NCBI RefSeq assembly: GCF_049116215.1
Contig: NZ_JAGDZB010000001.1
Span: 620,001-684,000 of the forward strand
Length of the DNA stretch: 64,000 nt
DNA from: Shimia sp049116215
GTDB taxonomy: Bacteria > Pseudomonadota > Alphaproteobacteria > Rhodobacterales > Rhodobacteraceae
Direction of reading: 5' to 3'
Under the pieces are notes generated by a model. The model did not search any database. It saw only the letters and a program-made list of their open reading frames with translations, and was not told the DNA's origin. This document shows, piece by piece, positions 16,178-24,283 of the stretch (position 1 is its first letter; the number at the start of each line of letters is the position of its first letter). The position numbers and the translations under genes are program-made.

Positions 16178-16875
16178 CGGCCACTCACCTCCGTCCGCGA
16201 CAAGGTGTGGATCAACAGGTTCACCACCACCGCCAAGCCAATCAGCACAAAGCCCAAGGCCAGGGCGAGGGAGAAGTTGCCTTTTCCGGTCTCCAGCGAA
16301 ATTGCGGTCGTCAAAACACGCGTGGCATTGTCGATGTTGCCGCCCACAATCATGATTGCACCCACTTCACCAATGCCTCGGCCAAATCCCGCCAATGAGG
16401 CTGTCAGGAGCGCCCGACGTCCATCCCACAACAGGGTGGCAATACGCTGCCAGCGGGTGGTGTTCATGGAAATCAACAGATCATGGTACTGCGCCCATAG
16501 TTCGCGAATGGCCTGATGGGCAATCGAAGCAATCAGGGGAGTGAGAATAATCACCTGCGCAATGATCATCGCTGTGGGTGTGAACAACAATCCAAACACC
16601 CCAAACGGCCCCGCCCGTGACAACAACAGATAGACAATCAGCCCCACCACCACTGGAGGCAGTCCCATCAACGCATTGAGCGTGGCAATCACAAACCGGC
16701 GAAAGCGGAACCGACGCACCGCCAGCCAACAGCCCAGCGGCAACCCTATCGCGGACGCAATGGCCACTGCGGTCAGAGTGACCTGCAACGAGCGCAGCGA
16801 AATCTCGATCAGATCCGCGTCAAAAGTGATGATCAGTCGGCCCGCTTCCAGCAGGCCTGCCAGTAATTCATTCAT
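16171..16875 (-). CDS. tupB: Tungstate ABC transporter, permease
   Basis: The product has 234 residues with about five or six membrane helices. The conserved ABC coupling loop region includes SLAGFGRGIGEVGAIMIVGG, the GEVGA..IVGGN pattern being characteristic of TupB. It is the first gene of the leftward tup operon; its promoter must lie in the 335-base region upstream. It overlaps tupC by 7 bases. Confidence 0.9.
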   Translation of the reverse strand: MNELLAGLLEAGRLIITFDADLIEISLRSLQVTLTAVAIASAIGLPLGCWLAVRRFRFRRFVIATLNALMGLPPVVVGLIVYLLLSRAGPFGVFGLLFTPTAMIIAQVIILTPLIASIAHQAIRELWAQYHDLLISMNTTRWQRIATLLWDGRRALLTASLAGFGRGIGEVGAIMIVGGNIDNATRVLTTAISLETGKGNFSLALALGFVLIGLAVVVNLLIHTLSRTEVSGRW

Positions 16876-17210
16876 GCAACCGCTCTGGTGCCCCTCCCTG
16901 CGGCCTGCCCTCCCGGCGGCCGGAGCGTGCCACTCCTATGGCAGGCTCATCTGTTGTCATTGTGCCATTTCGCCACGGAGGCAAGAGGGCGGTTTCACTT
17001 TCCCAAATCACCCTAACGCAGCCCCCCGAATTGGCGCAAATTGTCCACTCGCTCCAAAGCCAAAATGTCATTTTGTCCCAAGAGTTTTAGGCAGGATTAT
17101 CCCCTCAAAACAAAGAAACATGTCCAACTGGTCAAATTTCCCTTGGCAGGACGCCCTGCATCAACAACACTCTCCCCAATCGGGAGAAAAGACCAATCGG
17201 GAGGACCGTC
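16876..17210. promoter_or_regulatory. 335-base divergent control region between tup operon and TRAP binding protein
   Basis: No gene is supported here. A perfect palindrome CAAAATG-T-CATTTTG lies at 17061-17075, and its CCAAAATGTC half (17060-17069) matches the GACATTTTGG site in the formate dehydrogenase control region. TTGTCCAC at 17041-17048 also recurs there (9207-9214). Near the rightward gene, the 11-mer CCAATCGGGAG is repeated at 17176-17186 and 17193-17203. The second copy supplies the ribosome binding site; the first forms a 5-base hairpin with CTCCC. I infer two divergent promoters and one operator. Confidence 0.5.
17061..17075. promoter_or_regulatory. Perfect 7-1-7 palindrome, candidate operator of the tup operon
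   Basis: CAAAATG and CATTTTG flank a single central T. It lies about 185 bases upstream of the tupB start, in a non-coding region. The shape fits a dimeric repressor site. It does not resemble the known E. coli ModE box. The regulator is unidentified. Confidence 0.5.
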
Positions 17211-18254
17211 ATGACCCTGCGCAAACCTATTTCCAAACTACTGGCCGCCGGTGCCGCCATGGCGATCAGCGCCACCACCGCTCTGGCTCAAGACGTGACC
17301 CTGCGTATGCACCAGTTCCTGCCGCCGCAGGCCAATGTGCCAAAGCTGATTTTGGACGTCTGGGCGGATGCCATTGAGAAAGACAGCGAAGGCCGCATCA
17401 AGATCGAGCGCTATGCTGCCATGTCCTTGGGCGGTAAGCCACCAGAGCTGATGGACCAGGCCATCGACGGTGTTGCCGACATCGTCTGGACCGTGGTCGG
17501 CTACACCCCAGGCCGCTACCCGTCCACCGAAGTGTTTGAACTGCCCTTCATGGTCGAAGACGCACGCGCGGGCTCTTATGCCTATGCGAAGATGTTTGAC
17601 GCCCACATGAAGGACACTGAGTTTAAGAACCTGAAGATCTTTGGCACCTGGGTGCATGGACCGGGCATGTTCCACACCAACGCAGCGGTCTCCTCCCCGG
17701 ATGACCTCAAAGGCATGAAAATTCGCGGCGGCTCGCGCTTGGTCAACGAACTGCTGAAACTGACCGGCGCCTCGCCAATCGGCATGCCTGTGCCAGCTGT
17801 GCCAGAAGCGCTGTCCAAAGGTGTCATTGATGGCACCACCATCCCATGGGAAGTTACCGCCGCACTGAAAGTGCCGGAGCTGGTTGGCAACCACACCGAG
17901 TTTGAAGGCAACGCGCTTTACACGCTGACCTTTGTGCTGGCGATGAACAAAGATCGCTACGAATCCATGCCAGACGATCTGAAAGCGGTGATGGACAAGA
18001 ATTCCGGTGTGGAATTCTCCATCTTTGCTGGTGGTGTGATGCAGGACATGGACGCCCCCGCACGTGATCTGGCTGTGGCCCGTGGCAACAACATCGTGAC
18101 AGTGTCTGCCGAAGATGCCGCCAAATGGGCTGAGGTTGTGCAGCCAATCTACACCACTTGGATTGCCGACATGGACAAACGTGGCCTCGACGGTCAGGCC
18201 ATGATCGACGAAGCCAAAGCGCTGATGGAAGAGTACAAAAAGAACAACATGTAA
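17211..18254 (+). CDS. dctP: TRAP transporter solute-binding protein (DctP family), without membrane genes
   Basis: The product has 347 residues with a signal peptide (residues 1-26, ending TALAQ). The DctP-family pattern is clear: LRMHQFLPPQANVPKLILDVW, then VDIVWTVVGYTPGRYP-like and the binding core MKIRGGSRLVNELLKLTGA with the conserved Arg, followed by ALSKGVIDGTTIPWE. Such proteins deliver carboxylates or similar small acids to a DctQM membrane pair. No DctQ or DctM gene is adjacent; a terminator follows directly, so it must use subunits encoded elsewhere. The substrate cannot be told by eye. The start has GGGAGGACCGTC before the ATG. Confidence 0.88.
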   Translation: MTLRKPISKLLAAGAAMAISATTALAQDVTLRMHQFLPPQANVPKLILDVWADAIEKDSEGRIKIERYAAMSLGGKPPELMDQAIDGVADIVWTVVGYTPGRYPSTEVFELPFMVEDARAGSYAYAKMFDAHMKDTEFKNLKIFGTWVHGPGMFHTNAAVSSPDDLKGMKIRGGSRLVNELLKLTGASPIGMPVPAVPEALSKGVIDGTTIPWEVTAALKVPELVGNHTEFEGNALYTLTFVLAMNKDRYESMPDDLKAVMDKNSGVEFSIFAGGVMQDMDAPARDLAVARGNNIVTVSAEDAAKWAEVVQPIYTTWIADMDKRGLDGQAMIDEAKALMEEYKKNNM

Positions 18255-18278
18255 CTTCACACCATCGCGAACAAGATT

Positions 18279-18309
18279 GGCCGCAGCCCCGTGCTGCGGC
18301 CTTTTTGTT
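18279..18309 (+). terminator. Intrinsic terminator after dctP
   Basis: GGCCGCAGC (18279-18287) and GCTGCGGCC (18293-18301) form a 9-base stem with a CCCGT loop, followed by TTTTTGTTT. This is a classical rho-independent terminator 25 bases after the dctP stop. Confidence 0.9.
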
Positions 18310-18461
18310 TGCCGTCAGCAGCATACCGCAAAACGATGTCTCACGCCTTACGGGCTGTATCGCGCCTTGTCCTTTTTTGAGGTTGCGACCCTAACGGACC
18401 TACCGTTTTGCCAAAACGCAACTTAGCTTGAAGTGTGAAAGCACAAGCAAAGGAGGCGCTT

Positions 18462-19526
18462 ATGCCCCGCCAAACCCAAGGCCGCGGCCGCCGTTATGAC
18501 AGCATTCTGGACACAGTCGGCGACACCCCAGTTGTCCGCCTCAATCGGATTGCGCCCAAACATGTAAACATGTTTGTGAAATTCGAAGCCGCCAATCCAG
18601 CAGGTTCCGTGAAAGACCGCCTTGCGCTCAACATCATTGAAGCCGCGGAAAAAGACGGCCGCCTGAAACCCGGCCAAACCGTGGTGGAAGCCACCTCTGG
18701 CAACACCGGCATCGGCCTTGCCATGGTCTGCGCCGCCAAAGGCTACCCGCTGGTCATCACCATGTCTGAGGCCTTCTCGGTAGAACGTCGCCGGCTGATG
18801 CGGTTTCTCGGTGCGAAAGTTGTGCTGACTCCTAAGGCGCAAAAAGGCTTTGGCATGTACAAAAAGGCACAAGAGTTGGCCGAGCAAAACGACTGGTTCC
18901 TCGCCAGCCAGTTTGAAACCGCTGACAACGCCGACATGCACGAGAACACCACCGCCCGCGAAATCCTGAACGATTTTGCAGGCACCTCACTGGATTACTG
19001 GGTCACCGGCTACGGCACCGGCGGAACGGTTGCTGGTGTGTCGCGGGTTCTGCGCCGCGAAAGCCCGGACACCAAGATCATCTTGTCCGAACCGGCCAAT
19101 GCGGCGCTTGTCGACTCCGGCTACATCAACACGCGGGACGACGCCAATCAGGCCACCGAAAGCCACCCTGCGTTCGAACCCCACCCAATTCAGGGCTGGA
19201 CCCCGGACTTCATCCCGTGGGTGCTGCAGGAGGCGCTGGACAAAAACGGCTACGATCAGCTGATCAAAACACCGGGACCGGATGGCATCACATGGTCGCA
19301 ACGCCTCGCGTCTGAGGAAGGCATCTTGGTGGGCATCTCGGCTGGCGCCACTTTGGCCGCAGCCATTGAAGTCGCAAAATCCGCCCCAGACGGGTCCAAC
19401 ATCCTTGTGATGCTGCCCGACACCGGTGAGCGCTACCTTTCCACGCCGCTGTTTGACGGCATTGCAGAGGGCATGTCGGACGAAGAGATCACCATCTCCC
19501 ACTCCACGCCCAGCGCGCAGCTCTAA
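18462..19526 (+). CDS. cysK: Cysteine synthase family, PLP-dependent
   Basis: The product has 354 residues from the ATG at 18462, preceded by AAGGAGG; an in-frame ATG 27 bases earlier lacks a site. The PLP lysine is Lys51 in NPAGSVKDRLA, and TSGNTG near residue 80 binds the substrate. GTGGTVAGVSRVL and ISAGATLAAA bind the cofactor phosphate and close the fold. It condenses O-acetylserine with sulfide to cysteine. It is longer than E. coli CysK (323), with an inserted stretch around HPIQGWTPDFIPWVLQEAL, so it may be a subfamily with other substrate use. It is monocistronic, bounded by terminators. Confidence 0.85.
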   Translation: MPRQTQGRGRRYDSILDTVGDTPVVRLNRIAPKHVNMFVKFEAANPAGSVKDRLALNIIEAAEKDGRLKPGQTVVEATSGNTGIGLAMVCAAKGYPLVITMSEAFSVERRRLMRFLGAKVVLTPKAQKGFGMYKKAQELAEQNDWFLASQFETADNADMHENTTAREILNDFAGTSLDYWVTGYGTGGTVAGVSRVLRRESPDTKIILSEPANAALVDSGYINTRDDANQATESHPAFEPHPIQGWTPDFIPWVLQEALDKNGYDQLIKTPGPDGITWSQRLASEEGILVGISAGATLAAAIEVAKSAPDGSNILVMLPDTGERYLSTPLFDGIAEGMSDEEITISHSTPSAQL

Positions 19527-19534
19527 AAAAACAA

Positions 19535-19562
19535 AAAGGGTCGCTCAATCGAGCGACCCTTT
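19535..19562. terminator. Bidirectional terminator between cysK and the HU gene
   Basis: AAAGGGTCGCTC and GAGCGACCCTTT form a perfect 12-base stem with an AATC loop. A-rich and T-rich flanks on either side let it serve both convergent genes. Confidence 0.9.
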
Positions 19563-19584
19563 CCGTAAACAATGATCAGTGCGA

Positions 19585-19872
19585 TCAGCCGTTCACGCTG
19601 TCTTTCAACGCTTTGGCGATGGTCATTTTCACAACCTTGTCCGCGTCTTTCTTGATCTGCTCACCAGTTGCTGGGTTGCGAACCATACGCTCAGGACGCT
19701 CACGGCAGTAAATTTTGCCAACGCCTGGCAGGGTCACTGCGCCACCAGCGGATACTTCACGGGTGATCAGCGCGCAAACGGCTTCCAGAGATGCGCCTGC
19801 GGATTTCTTGTCAGAGCCCATTTCTTCGGCCAGAGCGGCAACGAGTTGGGTCTTGGTCATCGGTTTTGCCAT
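19585..19872 (-). CDS. hup: HU-family histone-like DNA-binding protein
   Basis: The product has 95 residues: an N-terminal helical dimer part (MTKTQLVAALAEEMG), then GKIYCRERPERMVRNPATGE, which is the DNA-bending arm with the conserved R-NP-TG pattern, and a closing helix (VVKMTIAKALKDSV). It bends and compacts DNA as a homodimer in the nucleoid. The arm is normal but contains an unusual cysteine (YCRER). It is monocistronic. Confidence 0.92.
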   Translation of the reverse strand: MAKPMTKTQLVAALAEEMGSDKKSAGASLEAVCALITREVSAGGAVTLPGVGKIYCRERPERMVRNPATGEQIKKDADKVVKMTIAKALKDSVNG

Positions 19873-20004
19873 TTCAGGTCTCCATTAGTCTGCCCGATTA
19901 GTAGGGCCTCACGCCCGGCATTTAACGGGATGTTGTGGGTGAACACAATAAATTGTGTGCCAAAAAACGGTGTTTTTAAGGGTTTTCCACAGATTTTCGT
20001 AGGG

Positions 20005-21477
20005 TCAGAGGAAGGCAGTCTCATCAAATGAGCGCAATTTCCGCGAATGTAGCCGTTCCAGAGGCATTTCGCGCAGGCTTTCCATAGCGCGGATGCCAAT
20101 CAACAAATGCCGCGCGACCTGTGTCTTATAGAAGTCTGAGGCCATGCCGGGAAGCTTTAATTCACCATGCAGCGGCTTATCACTCACACAGAGCAACGTC
20201 CCGTATGGCACGCGGAATCGATAGCCATTTGCGGCGATGGTGGCGCTCTCCATATCCAATGCAATCGCCCGTGACTGGCTCAACCGCTGCACCGGCCCGG
20301 TGTGCTCGCGCAATTCCCAGTTCCGGTTGTCAATCGTCGCCACCGTGCCGGTCCGCATCACCCGCTTTAACTCAAAACCGGACAGCTTGGTCACCTCTGC
20401 CACCGCACTCTCCATCGAGGTCTGCACTTCGGCAAGCGCCGGAATAGGCACCCACACCGGCAGGTCATCATCCAGCACGTGATCTTCACGCAGATACGCA
20501 TGCGCCAGTACAAAGTCGCCAAGGCTTTGCGAATTCCGCAAACCTGCGCAATGTCCGACCATGATCCAGGCGTGAGGCCGCAGCACCGCAATGTGGTCTG
20601 TTGCGGTTTTGGCATTGGACGGGCCAACCCCAATATTCACCAAAGTGATGCCAGAGCCATCTTCCCGCTTGAGGTGATAGGTTGGCATCTGCGGCTGCTT
20701 ATCCACCGGGGCAATCTGCGTTTCCGCGTCCGAAATCTCCACGTTCCCCGTGCTGACAAAGCTGGTGTAACCCGACTTCGGATCATCCAGCATCTGCCGT
20801 GCATAGGCTTCAAACTCGGTCACATAGAACTGGTAGTTGGTGAACAACACGTGGTTCTGGAAATGCTCCGGATCGGTGGCTGTATAGTGGCTCAACCGCG
20901 CCAGCGAGTAGTCCACCCGTTGTGCAGAGAAAGGCGCCAAAGGGGCAACGCCGTTGATCTCCGCCGTGCCATTGACAATATCATCGTTGGTGGTCGACAG
21001 GTCCGGCACATCAAAAATGTCCCGCAGGGTGAAATCCGCCGCACCTTCTTGCGGCACGGTCATATCCGTCCGCGCAGCTACGGCAAAATGCACGGGGATG
21101 GGCGTGGACGACGGGCCAACAACAACCGGCACGCCGTGGTTTTCCAACAGCAACGCAATCTGCTGCTCAAGATAATGGCGGAACAAATCAGGGCGCGTGA
21201 CGGTGGTGGCATGCACACCGGGTTCCGCCACGTGACCAAAGCTCAACCGGCTGTCAATCTGGGCAAAGCTGGTCGTGGTGATCCTGATCTCTGGATAAAA
21301 CGCACGAATACGGTGCCCGTCCGGCCCTTTGCGCAGCGCCCGACGGAACTGGTCACTCAGATAGCTGGTCGACAGGTGATACAGCTCTTCCAAACGCGCC
21401 ACGGCCGCTTTGGCATCTGTAAAGGCTTCCGGGGCGGGGACTGCGGGGGAGTGCACGGGGATATTCTGTGGTGTCAT
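20005..21477 (-). CDS. amn: AMP nucleosidase
   Basis: The product has 490 residues, matching the E. coli enzyme in length. An N-terminal regulatory part (about 1-170) precedes the nucleoside-phosphorylase-like catalytic half with VNIGVGPSNAKTATDHIAVL, PHAWIMVGHCAGLRNSQSLG and the purine-binding ALDMESATIAANGYRFRVPY. It cleaves AMP to adenine and ribose 5-phosphate. The ATG overlaps the stop of ade by 4 bases, so the enzyme producing adenine is translated right after the enzyme that deaminates it. Confidence 0.93.
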   Translation of the reverse strand: MTPQNIPVHSPAVPAPEAFTDAKAAVARLEELYHLSTSYLSDQFRRALRKGPDGHRIRAFYPEIRITTTSFAQIDSRLSFGHVAEPGVHATTVTRPDLFRHYLEQQIALLLENHGVPVVVGPSSTPIPVHFAVAARTDMTVPQEGAADFTLRDIFDVPDLSTTNDDIVNGTAEINGVAPLAPFSAQRVDYSLARLSHYTATDPEHFQNHVLFTNYQFYVTEFEAYARQMLDDPKSGYTSFVSTGNVEISDAETQIAPVDKQPQMPTYHLKREDGSGITLVNIGVGPSNAKTATDHIAVLRPHAWIMVGHCAGLRNSQSLGDFVLAHAYLREDHVLDDDLPVWVPIPALAEVQTSMESAVAEVTKLSGFELKRVMRTGTVATIDNRNWELREHTGPVQRLSQSRAIALDMESATIAANGYRFRVPYGTLLCVSDKPLHGELKLPGMASDFYKTQVARHLLIGIRAMESLREMPLERLHSRKLRSFDETAFL

Positions 21478-23282
21478 TGCGCAGCCTTGATTACCTCGGT
21501 CATTTCAAATTTTGTCACATCCACCAGCCCCAGGTCGGAAATCCGCAATTCCGGGATCACCACGAGGGCCAGCAGGGAGTGTTGCATATAAGCGTTGTTC
21601 AGCGTGCAACCGCAAGCCTCCATCGCCTCCACCATCTTCTGCGCCTTGGCCGCGACCTCAGTGGCAGGCGCATCCGACATCAATCCGGCTATCGGCAATT
21701 CCACCAAAGCCAGTTCTTCGCCGTCTTTAATCACGGTGACGCCACCGCCAACTTCGCCAAGCCGGTTGGCCGCCATCGCCATCATCTCGCGATCTGTGCC
21801 CACCACAATCATATGGTGGCTGTCATGCGCCACGGTGGAGGCCATCGCCATGCGGCCTTTGTAGCCAAAGCCCGACACAAACCCGTTCACTACTTCACCA
21901 GTCGCTCGGTGCCGCTCCACCAGTGCGATCTGCGCCACATCCTTCTCTATATCGCCCTGAGCCAGGCCATCCGTGACGGACAATTCGGCGGTCAACGCTT
22001 TGGTTGGCGCTTGATTTTCAATCACCCCAATCACATTGGCGGTGACCTGCGTGGCCCCCTCTGGTGCCTTGACTTCAAAGTCCGCTGCCGTCCGCGCACG
22101 CCCCATGTTCACCGTCTGCCACGCATGTGCGGGCCAGTCATAATGTGGGCAATCCACCAACACTTTTCCGTCCTGCGCCACGGTCTTGCCGCGCGCAATC
22201 ACATGCTCAATGGGCAGCGTTTTGAGATCTGACGTTAGGATCACATCTGCCCGCCGACCCGGAGCAATAGAACCCAAATCTCGCTCCAAACCAAAATGCG
22301 TCGCGGTGTTGATCGTCGCCATCTGCAACGCCACCAACGGGTCACATCCACAGTCAATCGCATGGCGCACCACTCGGTTCATGTGCCCGTCATTCACCAA
22401 CGTGCCGGAATGGCTGTCGTCAGTACACAGAATGAAGTTACGCGGATCGAGACCTTTTTCGGTGATCGCCGTGATCTGTGTCTCCACATCATACCAGGCG
22501 GAGCCCAAGCGCATCATCATGCGCATACCTTGCCGCACGCGGGCAATGGCGTCCGCCTCACAGGTGCCTTCATGATCGTCTGCCGGTCCGCCCGCTACAT
22601 AAGCATGGAAAGGGGTTCCCAAATCCGGCGACGCATAGTGCCCCCCCACGGTCTTGCCCGCGTTCTGAGTCGCGGCAATCTCAGCCAACATCTGCTGGCT
22701 GCCATTGATCACACCCGGGAAGTTCATCATCTCCCCAAGCCCAATGATACCGGGCCATCCCATGGCCTCGCTCACGTCATCCGGGCCAATCTCAAACCCC
22801 GTGGTCTCCAGCCCTGGTGCCGACGGTGCGCAACTTGGCATCTGAGTGAAGATGTTGATCGGCTGCATCAGTGCCTCATCGTGCATCATCCGCACGCCTT
22901 CCAGACCCAAGACATTGGCAATCTCATGCGGATCAGTGAACATCGTCGTGGTGCCATGCCCCATCACAGCGCGGGCAAACTCCGCCGGGGTCAACATGCC
23001 GCTTTCGATATGCATATGCCCGTCACACAGACCCGGGATCATAAACCGCCCGTTGGCCTCAATGACCTCCGTCTGCGTTCCTTCGCAATGGCTGGCGTCT
23101 GGCCCAACATAGGCGATCCGCCCTTCAGCCACGGCAATATCGTGATCCGCCAGCACCTCGCGGGTGTGCACATTGACCCATTGGCCTTTGCGAATGATGA
23201 GATCAGCTGGCTCGCGGCCCGCGGCCACAGCAACAAGACGGGGGGCCATATCTGCCCAAGATTGAAAATGCTTCTGTTCCAT
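21474..23282 (-). CDS. ade: Adenine deaminase
   Basis: The product has 602 residues from the ATG at 23280-23282; a GTG five codons earlier is possible but has no site. The amidohydrolase metal motif is GLCDGHMHIESGML, followed by GHGTTTMFTDPHEIANVLG and the later TDDSHSGTLVNDGHMNR. It converts adenine to hypoxanthine and ammonia, using two metal ions (Fe or Mn in the known members). It forms a two-gene unit with amn, giving the route AMP to adenine to hypoxanthine. This may recycle AMP or supply nitrogen from purines. Confidence 0.93.
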   Translation of the reverse strand: MEQKHFQSWADMAPRLVAVAAGREPADLIIRKGQWVNVHTREVLADHDIAVAEGRIAYVGPDASHCEGTQTEVIEANGRFMIPGLCDGHMHIESGMLTPAEFARAVMGHGTTTMFTDPHEIANVLGLEGVRMMHDEALMQPINIFTQMPSCAPSAPGLETTGFEIGPDDVSEAMGWPGIIGLGEMMNFPGVINGSQQMLAEIAATQNAGKTVGGHYASPDLGTPFHAYVAGGPADDHEGTCEADAIARVRQGMRMMMRLGSAWYDVETQITAITEKGLDPRNFILCTDDSHSGTLVNDGHMNRVVRHAIDCGCDPLVALQMATINTATHFGLERDLGSIAPGRRADVILTSDLKTLPIEHVIARGKTVAQDGKVLVDCPHYDWPAHAWQTVNMGRARTAADFEVKAPEGATQVTANVIGVIENQAPTKALTAELSVTDGLAQGDIEKDVAQIALVERHRATGEVVNGFVSGFGYKGRMAMASTVAHDSHHMIVVGTDREMMAMAANRLGEVGGGVTVIKDGEELALVELPIAGLMSDAPATEVAAKAQKMVEAMEACGCTLNNAYMQHSLLALVVIPELRISDLGLVDVTKFEMTEVIKAAQ

Positions 23283-23374
23283 GGCCCACGGTGCCACGGG
23301 TGTCTGCCATGTTCAACCACACCGAATATGAAGCTTTTACAAAAGGAGCTTTAGGAGAAGACTGAAAGGACAGA

Positions 23375-23433
23375 GGGAGCCAGCCCCCGCGCGCTGTGCG
23401 CCCTCCCCCCGGGATATTTGGGGCAAGAAGAAG
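23375..23433 (+). repeat. Roseobacter-type dispersed intergenic repeat, copy 1
   Basis: The block begins with a G-rich/C-rich stretch (GGAGCCAGCCCCC) and ends with CCCCGGGATATTTGGGG and CAAGAAGAAG. The same ending pattern recurs in reverse or direct orientation at 26826-26873, 30829-30870, 34897-34930 and 51490-51550. It lies between the divergent ade and aldolase genes. Confidence 0.7.
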
Positions 23434-23527
23434 CAGACGGCACCACGACCGGTCAAAAACGACGTCGCAAACACGCTTGACCACCAAGCCCTCGCAATGC
23501 TCCGCTGCCCCAAACAAAGAGAGATCC

Positions 23528-24283
23528 ATGACCGTTACAGAGCTGCACCGCAACATCAAGCACTGGCAAGAGCGTGTTGATATGGCAGCGGCCTTCCGCT
23601 GGACCGCGCGCCTCAATATGCACGAAGGCGTGGCCAACCACTTCAGCCTTGCGGTGAATGACGATGGCACGCGATTTTTGATGAACCCCAATCAGAAGCA
23701 CTTTGCCCGCATCAAAGCCAGTGACCTGCTGGAGATAGATGCGAATGATCCCGAAACCCTGAAAGGTCCAAATGCGCCTGACCCCACCGCCTGGGGCCTA
23801 CATGGTGGCGTGCACCGCCACTGCCCCCACGCGCGCTGTGTGATGCATGTGCACTCGATATTCGCGACCGTCTTGGCGTCTTTGGCGGACAGCACATTGC
23901 CACCGATCGATCAGAACTGCGCCACGTTTTATGACCGCATTGTGGTGGATGACGGCTATGGTGGCCTCGCTTTTGAAGACGAAGGCGAACGTTGTGCAGC
24001 GCTGCTCACAGATCCCAAAAAGAAAGTCATGGTCATGGGCAACCATGGCGTGCTGGTGATTGGCGACGGCGTCGCGGATACCTTTAACAGGCTCTACTAT
24101 TTTGAACGTGCGGCTGAGACCTATATTCGTGCCTTGCAGACCGGGCACCCGCTGCGGGTTCTGCCGCATGAGATTGCCGAAAAAACGGCGCAGGAGCTGG
24201 AGCAGTATCCGGAGCAAGACGTGCGCCATCTTGCTGAGTTGAAGGCCATACTGGACGAAGAAGGCAGCACTTACGCCACCTAG
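23528..24283 (+). CDS. Class II aldolase/adducin family protein
   Basis: The product has 251 residues from the ATG at 23528 (AGAGAG site); earlier in-frame codons run through the dispersed repeat and are rejected. The zinc-binding HVHSIFATVLASL and the later MGNHGVLVIGDG with its third His mark the class II aldolase fold, with a conserved Glu/Asp in the loop. In the family these enzymes cleave or epimerise sugar phosphates, or decarboxylate. This ~250-residue subfamily (aldolase II superfamily) has no settled substrate. Its 3' end overlaps the convergent regulator by 4 bases. Confidence 0.82.
   Translation: MTVTELHRNIKHWQERVDMAAAFRWTARLNMHEGVANHFSLAVNDDGTRFLMNPNQKHFARIKASDLLEIDANDPETLKGPNAPDPTAWGLHGGVHRHCPHARCVMHVHSIFATVLASLADSTLPPIDQNCATFYDRIVVDDGYGGLAFEDEGERCAALLTDPKKKVMVMGNHGVLVIGDGVADTFNRLYYFERAAETYIRALQTGHPLRVLPHEIAEKTAQELEQYPEQDVRHLAELKAILDEEGSTYAT

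Noticed and set aside
16676..17377. A 233-residue rightward frame across the tup/TRAP gap
   Set aside because: It begins antisense to tupB and ends inside dctP in the wrong frame; the stretch has promoter-like sequence instead.
23309..23365. An 18-residue frame between ade and the aldolase (starts MFNHTEYEAF)
   Set aside because: Too short to judge, no conserved neighbour spacing; could be a chance frame.
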